Source: Pseudomonadota bacterium (GTDB taxonomy: Bacteria; Pseudomonadota; Gammaproteobacteria; Pseudomonadales; Oleiphilaceae). Taken from it: 29,395 bases of DNA. The position numbers and the translations under genes were made by a program. The notes beneath the pieces were generated by a model, which saw only the letters and a program-made list of their open reading frames with translations, was not told the DNA's origin and did no database searches. Where the stretch lies: contig JAEZAA010000051.1 of NCBI GenBank assembly GCA_023430625.1, forward strand, positions 1 through 29,395. Reading direction: 5' to 3'. This document shows, piece by piece, positions 1-8,245 of the stretch. Numbering within the stretch: the stretch's first letter is position 1; the number at the start of each line of letters is the position of its first letter.

Positions 1-14
1 CCCCTCCCCCCCCG

Positions 15-37
15 CCCCTCTCCCAGAGGGAGAGGGG
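15..37. repeat. C/G-rich extragenic palindrome, copy 1
   Basis: A perfect 10-bp inverted repeat (CCCCTCTCCC / GGGAGAGGGG) surrounds a 3-base AGA loop and is preceded by a C-rich run at 1-13. It lies just downstream of the holA stop. Two related elements occur at 17122-17143 and 28940-28961, also at gene ends. It may act as a hairpin at the mRNA 3' end, but no T-tract follows, so a classical intrinsic terminator is not shown. Confidence 0.6.
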
Positions 38-88
38 AGCTAATGCGTGCTAGGGATGCCGTCACAGAAAAGTGCGTCTGGCAAACGA

Positions 89-1111
89 TCAGGGCAGGTC
101 GGGGCTGGGAGGCCGTTGGCCGCTTAGCAGCAGGCAGGCGCTACTCAAAAGCTGCCAGGGATCGCCGCCGGCACCCTTCACCGACTGATCAGCGGTCCGC
201 AGCAGATTGGTGAGCTCCAACAGGCTGGTGAGGTTGTGGCGCCGTAGTGCGGCGCGCAGCACCGGTACCCGCTTCTTGGGAATGGCGGGATGGTTGAGGA
301 TCTGGTCGATTCCCTGGCCCTTTTCCAATTTGCCGCGCAAGCCGTCCAGGCTGCGGGTCTCCCTGGCCAATGCCCAGATCACCAGAACCGGCTCAACCCC
401 TTCCGCCCGCAGGCCGTTCAGCATGCGTAGGGCATGGGCGGTATCGCCCTTCAGGCATTCATCCACCAGATCGAACAGGCTGTAGCGCGCACTGTCCACC
501 ACGCAGCGGTTGACCTCGTCCAGGGTCAGATGGCTCTGGTCACTCAGGACCCTGAGTTTCTCCACTTCCTGATGGGCCGCCAGCAGGTTGCCTTCGACCC
601 GCTCGGTCAGCAGCTGCAGGGCGTCCGGGTCGATGCTCAGGCCTCGTTGCTGCAGGCGCTGCTCGATCCAGCGCGGCAATTGGGCCAGCTCCACCGGCCA
701 GATCTGGATAATCACACCGATTTCATCCAGCGCCTTGGCCCATTTGGTCGACAAGGCCTTCTTGTCGAGTCGACCGCAGCGGATGAGCAGGAGATTGTCT
801 TCGGGCGGCTTACTGCAAAAGGCCAGGATAAACTGCGCCGCGGGTTCCGTGATCTTCGCGGGAACCTGCAGTTCGATGATCTTGCGTTCGGCGAACAGGG
901 AGACGGATTGAATGCTCTCGTGGGGGCGGCGCCAGTCCAGGTTGTTGTCGACCTGATAGACTTCGCGCTCGGTAAATCCGCTGGCGCGGGCCTGCGCCCG
1001 AATCAGGTCACAGGATTCCTGCACCAGCAGCGGTTCATCGCCGGTGACCAGATAGACTGGTGCCAGCTTTTGTTTCAGGTGAGTCTCAAGCTGTTCAGGC
1101 TTCAGTCTCAC
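89..1111 (-). CDS. holA: DNA polymerase III delta subunit HolA
   Basis: This 340-residue protein matches the delta subunit of the clamp loader, which opens the beta sliding clamp and loads it on primed DNA. Visible family traits are the N-terminal VYLVTGDEPLL segment (about residues 19-29, a degenerate P-loop position in delta), the central NLLAAHQEVEKL helix, the SARYSLFDLVD segment and the C-terminal LRTADQSVKG collar region. Length is normal (about 340). The start is a GTG at 1109-1111 that overlaps the lptE stop in the four bases GTGA, so translation is probably coupled to lptE. It is the last gene of leuS-lptE-holA, an order conserved in many gammaproteobacteria. Identity is firm from sequence and context together. 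Confidence 0.95.
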   Translation of the reverse strand: MRLKPEQLETHLKQKLAPVYLVTGDEPLLVQESCDLIRAQARASGFTEREVYQVDNNLDWRRPHESIQSVSLFAERKIIELQVPAKITEPAAQFILAFCSKPPEDNLLLIRCGRLDKKALSTKWAKALDEIGVIIQIWPVELAQLPRWIEQRLQQRGLSIDPDALQLLTERVEGNLLAAHQEVEKLRVLSDQSHLTLDEVNRCVVDSARYSLFDLVDECLKGDTAHALRMLNGLRAEGVEPVLVIWALARETRSLDGLRGKLEKGQGIDQILNHPAIPKKRVPVLRAALRRHNLTSLLELTNLLRTADQSVKGAGGDPWQLLSSACLLLSGQRPPSPDLP

Positions 1112-1689
1112 CGTGGCCCCTCCGGCATCCTGTCCTGATTGGCATCCACGGGAGCGGTGTCTGGTGAGGCAGTATTGGCCTTGGCCAATTCCGCCAGGCG
1201 CTCCGAGGTCAGCGCGCCGAGTCGGTTGAGGATCTGCAAGGCCATCTGCTGGCTCAGATCACGCCGGATCTGCTGTTCCTCGCGACCTTTTCCCAACACC
1301 TGGTTCTGGTCGTTGCGATAGGACTGGGCGGCAGAAACCCGGGTGAGGGGAAGGATCGGCGCGCCGCCCGTTTCAGCCAGGGTAAAGCCGGCGACGAGGT
1401 CCAACTGAACTTCGCTGGCGACGCCGCGCTCATTGATACTGAGCGCCCGCCGCTGTGCCTCCACATCCTGGATTTCCAGGACGTAGTTGGGCGAGGCCGC
1501 CTCGCTGTCGATACCGTTCAGCGCCAGCTGTCGCTCCAGCGCCTGGCAGAAGACGCGCTCCTTCGCCGTTGGGCACTCCAGGCGCATGGACTTCAGTTCC
1601 GCCGGCAGCGGGGTGGCGCCTCGCAGCTGAAAGCCACAGGCGCTCAGGCCCGTGAGCAGAATCGGAGCAATCCAGACCAGGCGCGACAT
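1108..1689 (-). CDS. lptE: LPS-assembly lipoprotein LptE
   Basis: This 193-residue lipoprotein is the partner and plug of the LptD beta-barrel that inserts lipopolysaccharide into the outer leaflet of the outer membrane. A short signal peptide ends in a lipobox (LSAC, lipidated Cys18), followed by the family signature CGFQLRG. The middle has the expected alternating beta pattern, and the C-terminus (after about residue 165) is a polar low-complexity tail. A strong ribosome-binding site (GGAGG) precedes the ATG at 1687-1689. The gene follows leuS with a 36-base gap and shares four bases with holA. Positive and aromatic residues suit outer-membrane sorting, with Gly after the lipidated Cys rather than the Asp retention signal. 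Confidence 0.93.
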   Translation of the reverse strand: MSRLVWIAPILLTGLSACGFQLRGATPLPAELKSMRLECPTAKERVFCQALERQLALNGIDSEAASPNYVLEIQDVEAQRRALSINERGVASEVQLDLVAGFTLAETGGAPILPLTRVSAAQSYRNDQNQVLGKGREEQQIRRDLSQQMALQILNRLGALTSERLAELAKANTASPDTAPVDANQDRMPEGPR

Positions 1690-1725
1690 GCTGTCTCTCC
1701 TCCAGAGAATCGACGGACCGATCCT

Positions 1726-4305
1726 TTAGTTTGCAACGATATTAACGAGTTTGCCGCGCACCACGATCACCTTGCGGACCGTCAGGCCTTCGGTAAAGCG
1801 CTGCACGTTCTCGTCACTCAGTGCCAGTTGCTCGATCTGCGCCTGCTCGGCATTGGCCGCCACGTTCAGGCGAGCCCGTACCTTGCCGTTGACCTGCACC
1901 ACCAGCTCGATCTGATCGCGCACCATGGCGCTCTCGTCGGCTTTCGGCCAGGTCGCATCAATGATCGGATCCTCATGTCCCAACGCCTGCCACAGGGTGT
2001 GGCTGACGTGGGGGACAATCGGCGACAGCAACAGAACGGCGCTTTCCAGCGCTTCCTGCATGACTGCGCGGCCCTGCTCGGAGTTATCGTCGAAGCTCGC
2101 GACCTGGTTCATCAGTTCCATCACCGCCGCGATGGCGGTGTTGAAGATGGTACGCCGGCTGATATCGTCGCTGACCTTGGTGATGGTCTCATGGGTCTTG
2201 CGGCGCAGATCTTTCTGGGCCTGGTTCAGACTGGCCACGTCCAGTTTGGGCGCCGGTCCTTGCGCGGTATGGCCTTGAACCTGTTTCCACAACCGCTTGA
2301 GGAAGCGGTGCGCGCCTTCCACGCCGGAGTCGGACCATTCCAGGGACTGCTCGGGCGGCGCGGCGAACATGGTGAAGAGCCGCACGGTGTCGGCACCGTA
2401 CTGGTCGATCAGGTCCTGCGGATCCACACCGTTGTTCTTGGACTTGGACATCTTCTCCTTGGCGCCCGGGATGACGGGCTGGCCGTCGGCCAGCAGAGTG
2501 GCGCCGGTGACGCGGCCCTTGTCGTCGCGCTCGATGCGGACCTCTTTGGGGTTGTACCAGGTCTTCTTGCCGGAGGCGTCTTCGCGATAGAAGGTTTCCG
2601 CGATCACCATGCCCTGGCACAGCAGGTTCTTGAACGGCTCGTCGCTGGTCACCAGGCCCAGATCGCGCATCAGCTTGTGGAAGAAGCGTGAGTAGAGCAG
2701 GTGCAGGATGGCGTGTTCGATGCCGCCAATGTACTGGTCCACGGGCAGCCAATAGTTGGCGGCCTGGCCGTCGAGCATGCCTTCCTGATAGTTGGGGCAG
2801 CAGTAACGGGCGTAGTACCAGGAAGACTCCATGAAGGTGTCGAAGGTGTCGGTTTCACGCAGGGCGGGCTGGCCCTGGTACTGGGCCTTGGCCCAATTCG
2901 GGTCGGCCTTGATGGGGGATTTCACACCGTCCATCTCCACGTCTTCCGGCAGCAGGACCGGGAACTGGTCGGCCGGCACCTCGGTGCCGTCTTCCAGGGT
3001 CAGCATGGGAATGGGCGCGCCCCAGTAGCGCTGACGGGAGACGCCCCAGTCGCGCAGACGGTAATTCACGGTCTTGCGACCCTTGCCTTCGCTGGCCAGC
3101 TTCTCGGCAATGGCGTCGAAGGCTTCTTCGGAGCTCATGCCGGTGAAGGCGCCGGAATCCACCAGGATACCTTTCTCGACGTAGGCCTGTTCCTGCACGT
3201 CGATTTCCAGGTGATCGCGGGGCGCGATCACTTGGCGAATGGGCAGTTCATATTTGCGGGCGAACTCGTGGTCGCGCTCATCGTGGGCCGGAACCGACAT
3301 GACCGCGCCCGAGCCGTAATCCATCAGCACGAAGTTGGCGACCCAGATGGGCACTTCCTGCTGGGTGATGGGATGGATGGCATAGAAACCGGTGGCCATG
3401 CCCAGTTTTTCCTGGGTCGCGATGTCCGCTTCCGCCGCCTTGGTATGGCGGCATTCTTCAACGAAGGCGGCCAGTGCTGAGTTATTCTCTGCCGCCTGCA
3501 GGGCAAGGGGGTGCAGTGCCGCTACGGCCACATAGGTCACGCCCATCAGGGTGTCGGGGCGGGTGGTGTAGACGGTCAGCGGGGTGTTCTGGCCCTTCAC
3601 CTCGAACTGCAGCTCGACGCCTTCGGAGCGGCCGATCCAGTTGCGCTGCATGGTCTTGACCTGCTCGGGCCAGCCTTCCAGCTGATCCAGGTCGGCCAGC
3701 AGCTCATCGGCATAATCGGTGATCTTGATGAACCACTGGGGGATTTCCTTACGCTCCACCAGCGCACCGGAACGCCAGCCGCGGCCATCGATGACCTGTT
3801 CATTGGCGAGGACCGTCTGGTCGACCGGGTCCCAGTTCACCGTGGCCATCTTCTTGTACACCAGGCCTTTCTCATACAGCTTGGTGAAAAACCATTGCTC
3901 CCAGCGATAGTATTCCGGCTGACAGGTAGCCAATTCACGATCCCAGTCATAGCCGAAGCCCAGCTGTTTCAGCTGGTTCTTCATATAGGCGATGTTTTCG
4001 TAGGTCCACTTGGCGGGTGGCACGCCATGCTTGAGGGCGGCGTTCTCCGCCGGCAGGCCGAAGGCGTCCCAGCCCATGGGCTGCAACACGTTTTTACCCT
4101 GCATGCGCTGGTAGCGGCTGATCACGTCGCCAATGGTGTAGTTGCGCACGTGGCCCATGTGGAGCTTGCCGCTGGGGTAGGGGAACATGGACAAACAGTA
4201 GAATTTATCCTTGCCGGGTTCTTCCCGAACCTTGAAGGCCTGGCTTTGTTCCCAGAAGGCCTGGGCTTCTTGCTCGATCGTGCGCGGATGATAAAGTTCT
4301 TCCAT
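1726..4305 (-). CDS. leuS: Leucyl-tRNA synthetase
   Basis: This class I aminoacyl-tRNA synthetase charges tRNA-Leu. The HIGH-type motif is HMGH at residues 49-52, and the KMSKS motif is near residue 617. Between them lies the CP1 editing domain with its T-rich stretch (VYTTRPDTLMGVTY), and the C-terminal anticodon-binding domain is present. The reading frame stays open to 4515, but the first 70 residues of that longer version are low in similarity to LeuRS and would run across the ybeL start. The chosen ATG at 4303-4305 (start MEELYHP) gives 859 residues, the usual length. An adjacent ATG at 4306-4308 is an alternative with a purine-rich AAGAGA just upstream. It is the first gene of leuS-lptE-holA. 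Confidence 0.97.
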   Translation of the reverse strand: MEELYHPRTIEQEAQAFWEQSQAFKVREEPGKDKFYCLSMFPYPSGKLHMGHVRNYTIGDVISRYQRMQGKNVLQPMGWDAFGLPAENAALKHGVPPAKWTYENIAYMKNQLKQLGFGYDWDRELATCQPEYYRWEQWFFTKLYEKGLVYKKMATVNWDPVDQTVLANEQVIDGRGWRSGALVERKEIPQWFIKITDYADELLADLDQLEGWPEQVKTMQRNWIGRSEGVELQFEVKGQNTPLTVYTTRPDTLMGVTYVAVAALHPLALQAAENNSALAAFVEECRHTKAAEADIATQEKLGMATGFYAIHPITQQEVPIWVANFVLMDYGSGAVMSVPAHDERDHEFARKYELPIRQVIAPRDHLEIDVQEQAYVEKGILVDSGAFTGMSSEEAFDAIAEKLASEGKGRKTVNYRLRDWGVSRQRYWGAPIPMLTLEDGTEVPADQFPVLLPEDVEMDGVKSPIKADPNWAKAQYQGQPALRETDTFDTFMESSWYYARYCCPNYQEGMLDGQAANYWLPVDQYIGGIEHAILHLLYSRFFHKLMRDLGLVTSDEPFKNLLCQGMVIAETFYREDASGKKTWYNPKEVRIERDDKGRVTGATLLADGQPVIPGAKEKMSKSKNNGVDPQDLIDQYGADTVRLFTMFAAPPEQSLEWSDSGVEGAHRFLKRLWKQVQGHTAQGPAPKLDVASLNQAQKDLRRKTHETITKVSDDISRRTIFNTAIAAVMELMNQVASFDDNSEQGRAVMQEALESAVLLLSPIVPHVSHTLWQALGHEDPIIDATWPKADESAMVRDQIELVVQVNGKVRARLNVAANAEQAQIEQLALSDENVQRFTEGLTVRKVIVVRGKLVNIVAN

Positions 4306-4493
4306 CATTCTCTTGCTTGTCATTGTGCTGTTGAACCCATGTGGCCTATCGCGGATCACCCGAACGCCGTCTGGCGCCCGGGCCGCAGAATGCGCAGGGC
4401 GCGCAGGAATTTGGCCCTGTGGCATTACCAAAAAAAGGGGACTATTGTAACCCAATGATGGGGTATTCGATAGAACGGGAAATGGAGAGCGCC
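4306..4493. promoter_or_regulatory. Divergent leuS / ybeL-like intergenic region
   Basis: This 188-base spacer separates two divergent genes and must hold both promoters. On the minus strand a TACAAT hexamer (complement of 4444-4449) is a possible -10 for leuS, which would give an untranslated leader of about 130 bases. No good -35 is visible 16-18 bases upstream. An A-run (about 4430-4436) and G-run follow. The promoter call is weak; the divergent layout itself is clear. Confidence 0.3.
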
Positions 4494-5066
4494 ATGGCAC
4501 GTCAAGCATCGTCACCCACCCATACGGCGGAATCCGCCAAGGCCTATAACCGGATTCTGGAGCGAACCGAGCGCGCCCTGGCCGAGTTCGAGATCAACAC
4601 CTGGGAAGGGGTCCAGGAGGAAATCAACCGGGCCGTTGCCCTGGAAGCCGAGCTGGCCGAACTGACCCGCGACGAGCTGGATCTGCTGCGGGCCTACGTG
4701 GAGCGTGACCTCAAGGATCTGCGCGGTTACGTGCGGGAAACCCGCGGCGGACTGGCCGATTGGCTTGGGCTCGATCTCAAGCTGGTGGAATACCGCATCC
4801 GCGACCTGTTGCTCTCGATTGCCGATAAGACCCTAGTGGAGCAGGTGGAGCTTGATCAGAAGCTGCATCACGAGCCGGGTGATTATCTGGCCGGCGAGGT
4901 GGCCTGCGCCGGCATGCTGCGCTGCCTGAGCTGCGGGCATATGGCCTGTCTGGTGGAAACCGCCGTGATCGAACCCTGTCACCGGTGTGGCGAGCATTAC
5001 TTCCAGCGCGTGACCGCCCGCTGGCCCCGTGAGCCGGAAGTGGCCGAGCCGTCGGATCACATGTAG
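4494..5066 (+). CDS. YbeL-like zinc-ribbon protein (DUF1451)
   Basis: The protein is 190 residues from the chosen ATG. The N-terminal two thirds are charged and helical (many Glu/Leu/Arg heptads, probably coiled coil). The C-terminal part has two Cys pairs, CLSC and CHRC about 18 residues apart, which form a zinc ribbon. This is the DUF1451 family, whose E. coli member YbeL is also encoded next to leuS; its function is not established. The frame is open from 4341, but GGAG at 4484-4487 with six-base spacing favours the ATG at 4494; an ATG at 4482 is less well placed. It is divergent from leuS and followed after 15 bases by a LysE-type gene, possibly cotranscribed. Confidence 0.85.
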   Translation: MARQASSPTHTAESAKAYNRILERTERALAEFEINTWEGVQEEINRAVALEAELAELTRDELDLLRAYVERDLKDLRGYVRETRGGLADWLGLDLKLVEYRIRDLLLSIADKTLVEQVELDQKLHHEPGDYLAGEVACAGMLRCLSCGHMACLVETAVIEPCHRCGEHYFQRVTARWPREPEVAEPSDHM

Positions 5067-5081
5067 GAAAGATGCCCAGGG

Positions 5082-5702
5082 ATGACGATGAGCTTACTGG
5101 AAATCGTGGTTTTATTCGTCGTCATGGCCCTATTGGCACTCCTCCCCAGTACGAGTGTCGCACTGGTGGTTGCCCGATCGTCGACGGCGGGGTTTCTAAA
5201 CGGTGCCGCTGTTGCGGCCGGTATCCTGCTTGGCGATTTGCTGTTTGTTGGTCTGGCCGTTCTTGGCATGGCCGCGCTGGCCGAAGTAATGGGCAGCTTT
5301 TTTCTAGTCTTGCGGTACCTGGCCGGTCTGTATCTGATCTGGTTCGGGATCGGCCTGTTGAGATCGAACAGGTTCCTGCAGGCCCGGTCTGAAGGCTCCG
5401 CATCCACCTTGTCAGCCAGTTTTCTCGCTGGCCTGCTTGTCACCCTGGGTGATGTAAAAGCCATTCTTTTCTATGCCAGCCTGTTTCCCGCCTTTGTCGA
5501 TCTGAGTGCTGTCCAGGCTTCAGACATTGCAATGATCGCCGTTATCACGGTGGTCGCAGTCGGTGGTGTGAAGTTGGGCTATGCCTATTACGCGCGGAGA
5601 CTCGTATCGCTCATCAGGGGCGTCAAAACGCAGCGCGCTGTCAGCATGGCCGCGGGCGGGGTGATGGTGGGTGCGGGTACATACCTTCTAACAAAGTCTT
5701 AG
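5082..5702 (+). CDS. LysE/RhtB-family transporter
   Basis: This 206-residue, very hydrophobic protein has about six membrane segments, the architecture of LysE/RhtB exporters that pump amino acids or related small molecules out of the cytoplasm. Family traits include the N-terminal helix followed by a Pro-Ser/Thr-rich turn (LLPSTSVALVVARSS, near residues 19-33), a glycine-rich second helix with GDLLF, and a conserved third region (YLAGLYLIWFGIGLLRS). A central SFLAGLLVTLGDVKAILFY replaces the usual LxNPKAxLFF, with Asp in place of Asn-Pro. The substrate cannot be told from sequence. The start is ATG at 5082 or, with better spacing to AGGG, the third codon ATG at 5088. Confidence 0.8.
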   Translation: MTMSLLEIVVLFVVMALLALLPSTSVALVVARSSTAGFLNGAAVAAGILLGDLLFVGLAVLGMAALAEVMGSFFLVLRYLAGLYLIWFGIGLLRSNRFLQARSEGSASTLSASFLAGLLVTLGDVKAILFYASLFPAFVDLSAVQASDIAMIAVITVVAVGGVKLGYAYYARRLVSLIRGVKTQRAVSMAAGGVMVGAGTYLLTKS

Positions 5703-5738
5703 CGAGAGCAGGCAGGGCGGCCGTCGCGGTCTGATCGA

Positions 5739-5755
5739 CGCTCTGATCAAGAGCG
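5739..5755 (+). terminator. Possible terminator hairpin after the LysE-type gene
   Basis: CGCTCT and AGAGCG form a perfect 6-bp stem around the 5-base loop GATCA, 37 bases after the stop codon. Only two T residues follow the stem, so it is a weak intrinsic-terminator candidate. Confidence 0.3.
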
Positions 5756-5840
5756 TTCCGTACGCTGACTGATATTAATGCATACGTGACAACTTCTCAT
5801 GGCAAGAAAAGATGTGTCGTGCTTCACTTAGGAGGACCTC

Positions 5841-5951
5841 ATGCCGGAGGACATGTGCGGATTGCAAGGGCGGTCAGCCGCTACGCGAACGATAGGCAAC
5901 GCCCGCCACATCACCGGGCAACAGGATGGTAAGTGGTCGGCTGAGACCTGA
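5841..5951 (+). CDS. Small ORF with a strong ribosome-binding site, unknown
   Basis: A 36-codon frame (start MPEDMCGLQ, end KWSAET) is preceded by a near-ideal AGGAGG at 5830-5835 with about five bases to the ATG at 5841. I recognise no family. The gap between the LysE-type gene and the chemoreceptor is otherwise non-coding. The last codons run into the tandem repeat at 5941-5989. It could be a genuine small protein, or a broken 5' end of a lost mobile-element gene. The ribosome-binding site is the only positive evidence. Confidence 0.25.
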   Translation: MPEDMCGLQGRSAATRTIGNARHITGQQDGKWSAET

Positions 5952-5989
5952 CCCCGAAGATTGTCAGCGGAGATCTGACCCTGAAGATT
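5941..5989. repeat. Imperfect tandem repeat, 22-base unit, period 27
   Basis: Two copies of a 22-base unit, at 5941-5962 and 5968-5989, match at all but three positions (core GAGAYCTGACCCYGAAGATT) and are separated by GTCAG. They stop 19 bases before the chemoreceptor start. Tandem terminal repeats of this general kind are known at the ends of IS21-family elements, so a mobile-element scar is possible; no transposase fragment is visible. Apart from this, the small ORF at 5841 and the hairpin at 5739, I see nothing in the 306-base gap 5703-6008. Confidence 0.5.
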
Positions 5990-6008
5990 AGCTGTATTAG
6001 GGGAAGTC

Positions 6009-7652
6009 ATGCACAGGCTATTGGGAAACCTGAGAACAAGAAACAAGCTTTGGCTTATGCTCGTGCCCACCATTGCTGGCATGTTGGCATTGGCGGTCGT
6101 TGCTATTGCGCAGCTAGAGCAGACCATGCTGGATGATCGCAAGGCGAAAACCCGCAATCTGGTCGAGGTCGCCTTCACGCTTCTCGCCCATTACGGTGAT
6201 CTGGCGGAGCGCGGTGAGCTTGAGCGGGACGAGGCGCAGCGTGCCGCCATAGCCGCCGTCAAGAAGCTCCGGTATGACAAAGCGGAGTACTTCTGGATCA
6301 ACGATATGCATCCGTTCATGGTGATGCACCCCTACAAACCCGAGCTCGACGGCACGGACCTGAGTGGTTACAAAGATCCCACCGGCAACCGTCTCTTCGT
6401 CGCTTTCGCCGATATCGCACGCGCCGAGGGCGAGGGCTTTTGGGAGTACCTCTGGCCAAAGCCAGGCATGGACCAGCCAGTATCCAAGATCTCCTATGTC
6501 AAAGGCTATCAGCCGTGGGGCTGGGTCATTGGCTCCGGCATCTATCTCGACGACGTGCAAGCGATGGTGCGACAGGAAGCAATGAAGCTGGCGTTGCTCA
6601 CGGTCCTGTTTCTGATCCTGGGGGTGGTCACTGCGCTTGCCTTGGTACGCAACCTGACCGCGCCCATTGAGGAGTTGGAGCGAGCTATGCGGGAGGTCGA
6701 ATCCACCGGCGATCTGACCCGCCGTGCCGCCGTGGAACGCAACGACGAACTTGGCCGGATGTCCGGCTCGTTCAACCGGATGCTGGAAGGACTAGGGCGG
6801 GTGTTTGGTGAACTCCACGCAGCCGTGGCCTTGTTACGGGGCGCGGCGACCCGACTGACGACGGTCACCGACGAGACCCGTCAGAGTATGGAAGAGCAGC
6901 GTTCAGGCACGGATCAAGCCGCCACTGCGATCAACCAGATGGCTGCAACCAATCAAGAAGTCGCCGCCAGCGCCGGGCAGGCAGCGAGCGCCGCCCAAGC
7001 TGCCGATGAAGAAGCGCGCGAAGGTGCGCGCGTAGTGACGGCCACAATCGAGGCAATCGATGGGCTGGCACAGGAGGTGGAGCGTGCGGCGGAAACCATC
7101 CATCGGCTGGAGACCGACAGTGAAAATATTGGTACGGTGCTCAACGTGATCCGGAGCATTGCCGAGCAGACCAACCTGCTGGCGCTGAACGCAGCCTTCG
7201 TGGCGGCGCGTGCCGGCGAGCATGGCCGTGGGTTCGCCGTGGTGGCGGACGAGGTGCGTACCCTGGCACGGCGAACCCAGGAGTCTACCCAGGAAATCCA
7301 GGCCATGATCGAAAGCCTGCAAAGCGGCACGCGCAACGCGGTGCAGGTTATGACGGAAGGGCGTAGTCGTGCCGCAAGAAGTGTGGAGCAGGCGGCGCTG
7401 GCCGGCCAGAGCCTGGAAAATATCGCGACGGCAGTGAGCCGGATCAACGACATGACCACCCAGATCGCCACCGCGACGGAAGAACAGAGCGTTGTGTCTG
7501 AGGAAATCAACGGTCATGTGACCAACATCGCCCGTGTCGCCGACCGTACCGCTGACGGCGCCATTAGCGCATCCGCAGCGGCTGGCGAACTGAGGGAGTT
7601 GGCAGAAAAGCTGGCGACACAGGTCGCACGTTACCGCGCCGCTGAAGTCTAG
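6009..7652 (+). CDS. Methyl-accepting chemotaxis protein, Cache-HAMP type
   Basis: This 547-residue transmembrane chemoreceptor has membrane helix 1 at about 13-36, then a periplasmic single-Cache-type domain (about 45-190) with the typical YFWIND, MHP, FVxxA and GWVIGSGIYLDDV segments. Membrane helix 2 (about 194-215) is followed by HAMP (about 216-268) and a long coiled-coil signalling domain ending in a degenerate helix. Such Cache domains often bind small carboxylates; the ligand here is unknown. The hairpin tip reads NLLALNAAFVAARAGEHGRGF: a Val (398) replaces the nearly invariant Glu that in E. coli Tsr is Glu385, a receptor-trimer contact. No CheB/CheR-binding pentapeptide is seen at the C-terminus. 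AGGGGAA at 5999-6005 supports the ATG at 6009. The gene stands alone, with no che genes nearby. Confidence 0.92.
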   Translation: MHRLLGNLRTRNKLWLMLVPTIAGMLALAVVAIAQLEQTMLDDRKAKTRNLVEVAFTLLAHYGDLAERGELERDEAQRAAIAAVKKLRYDKAEYFWINDMHPFMVMHPYKPELDGTDLSGYKDPTGNRLFVAFADIARAEGEGFWEYLWPKPGMDQPVSKISYVKGYQPWGWVIGSGIYLDDVQAMVRQEAMKLALLTVLFLILGVVTALALVRNLTAPIEELERAMREVESTGDLTRRAAVERNDELGRMSGSFNRMLEGLGRVFGELHAAVALLRGAATRLTTVTDETRQSMEEQRSGTDQAATAINQMAATNQEVAASAGQAASAAQAADEEAREGARVVTATIEAIDGLAQEVERAAETIHRLETDSENIGTVLNVIRSIAEQTNLLALNAAFVAARAGEHGRGFAVVADEVRTLARRTQESTQEIQAMIESLQSGTRNAVQVMTEGRSRAARSVEQAALAGQSLENIATAVSRINDMTTQIATATEEQSVVSEEINGHVTNIARVADRTADGAISASAAAGELRELAEKLATQVARYRAAEV

Positions 7653-7723
7653 GCTGTAGGGGCAGGCTAGAGGAGATTCAACTTGTCCCGTTTTCTGTTT
7701 TTTGCTGAAAGGGCAGGGAGCTT

Positions 7724-8224
7724 ATGAAAGTCGTTCTTCTCGGCAATGCCGGTGCAGGAAAAAGCACGCTGGCACAAAAACTCATCGCACAACAACCGGC
7801 CGCACGCCTGTCGCTGGATGAGGTGGCCTTTCTGAACGGTCCGGAAAGGCGTCCTCTTCAAGACAGCATCGCGGCTGTGAAGCGTTTCATTGCAGCGAAT
7901 GAGAGCTGGATCATCGAAGGCTGTTACGCCGACATCATTGAACCGGTTTTAGCGGAATGCGATGAGCTCATTTTTCTCAATCCCGGGGTGGAAACCTGTG
8001 TCGCCCATTGTCGGGCACGGCCTTGGGAGCCTGAGAAGTTTGGTTCGCCCGAGCAGCAGGATGCAAACCTGGAGAATCTGATCGAGTGGGTTCGTGCGTA
8101 TGAGACCCGTGATGATGAATACGGCTTACGCCGGCATCGGGCGTTGTATGAGGCGTTTACTGGCAAAAAGCGTGAACTCAGTCATCCGGCTCAATATGAA
8201 GCGGCATGCTACGTCAGGTGCTGA
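7724..8224 (+). CDS. Small P-loop kinase-like protein (AAA/adenylate-kinase-like)
   Basis: The 166-residue protein begins with a hydrophobic strand and Walker A motif, VVLLGNAGAGKST (Gly7 to Thr15), followed by a strand carrying SLDEV, where an Asp-Glu could act as acceptor or metal ligand as in shikimate/adenylate-kinase-like folds. WIIEGCYADI and ELIFLNP are typical of the ATPases often annotated as 'shikimate kinase' or 'adenylate kinase-related' in Proteobacteria. The substrate is unknown. The ATG at 7724 follows GGGAG with suitable spacing. The gene lies 71 bases after the chemoreceptor and is convergent with lnt, with 21 bases between the stop codons. Nucleotide binding is well supported; the function is not. 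Confidence 0.8.
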   Translation: MKVVLLGNAGAGKSTLAQKLIAQQPAARLSLDEVAFLNGPERRPLQDSIAAVKRFIAANESWIIEGCYADIIEPVLAECDELIFLNPGVETCVAHCRARPWEPEKFGSPEQQDANLENLIEWVRAYETRDDEYGLRRHRALYEAFTGKKRELSHPAQYEAACYVRC

Positions 8225-8245
8225 CCCGTCGTGGCACTGGCCGCT

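Noticed and set aside
4306..4515. N-terminal extension of leuS by 70 residues
   Set aside because: It is unlike any leucyl-tRNA synthetase, covers the divergent ybeL-like start and its ribosome-binding site, and the protein has normal length without it.
6903..7517. Minus-strand frames of 185-204 residues opposite the chemoreceptor
   Set aside because: Biased Ser/Ala/Arg composition from the helical repeat of the chemoreceptor; no start signal and no family.
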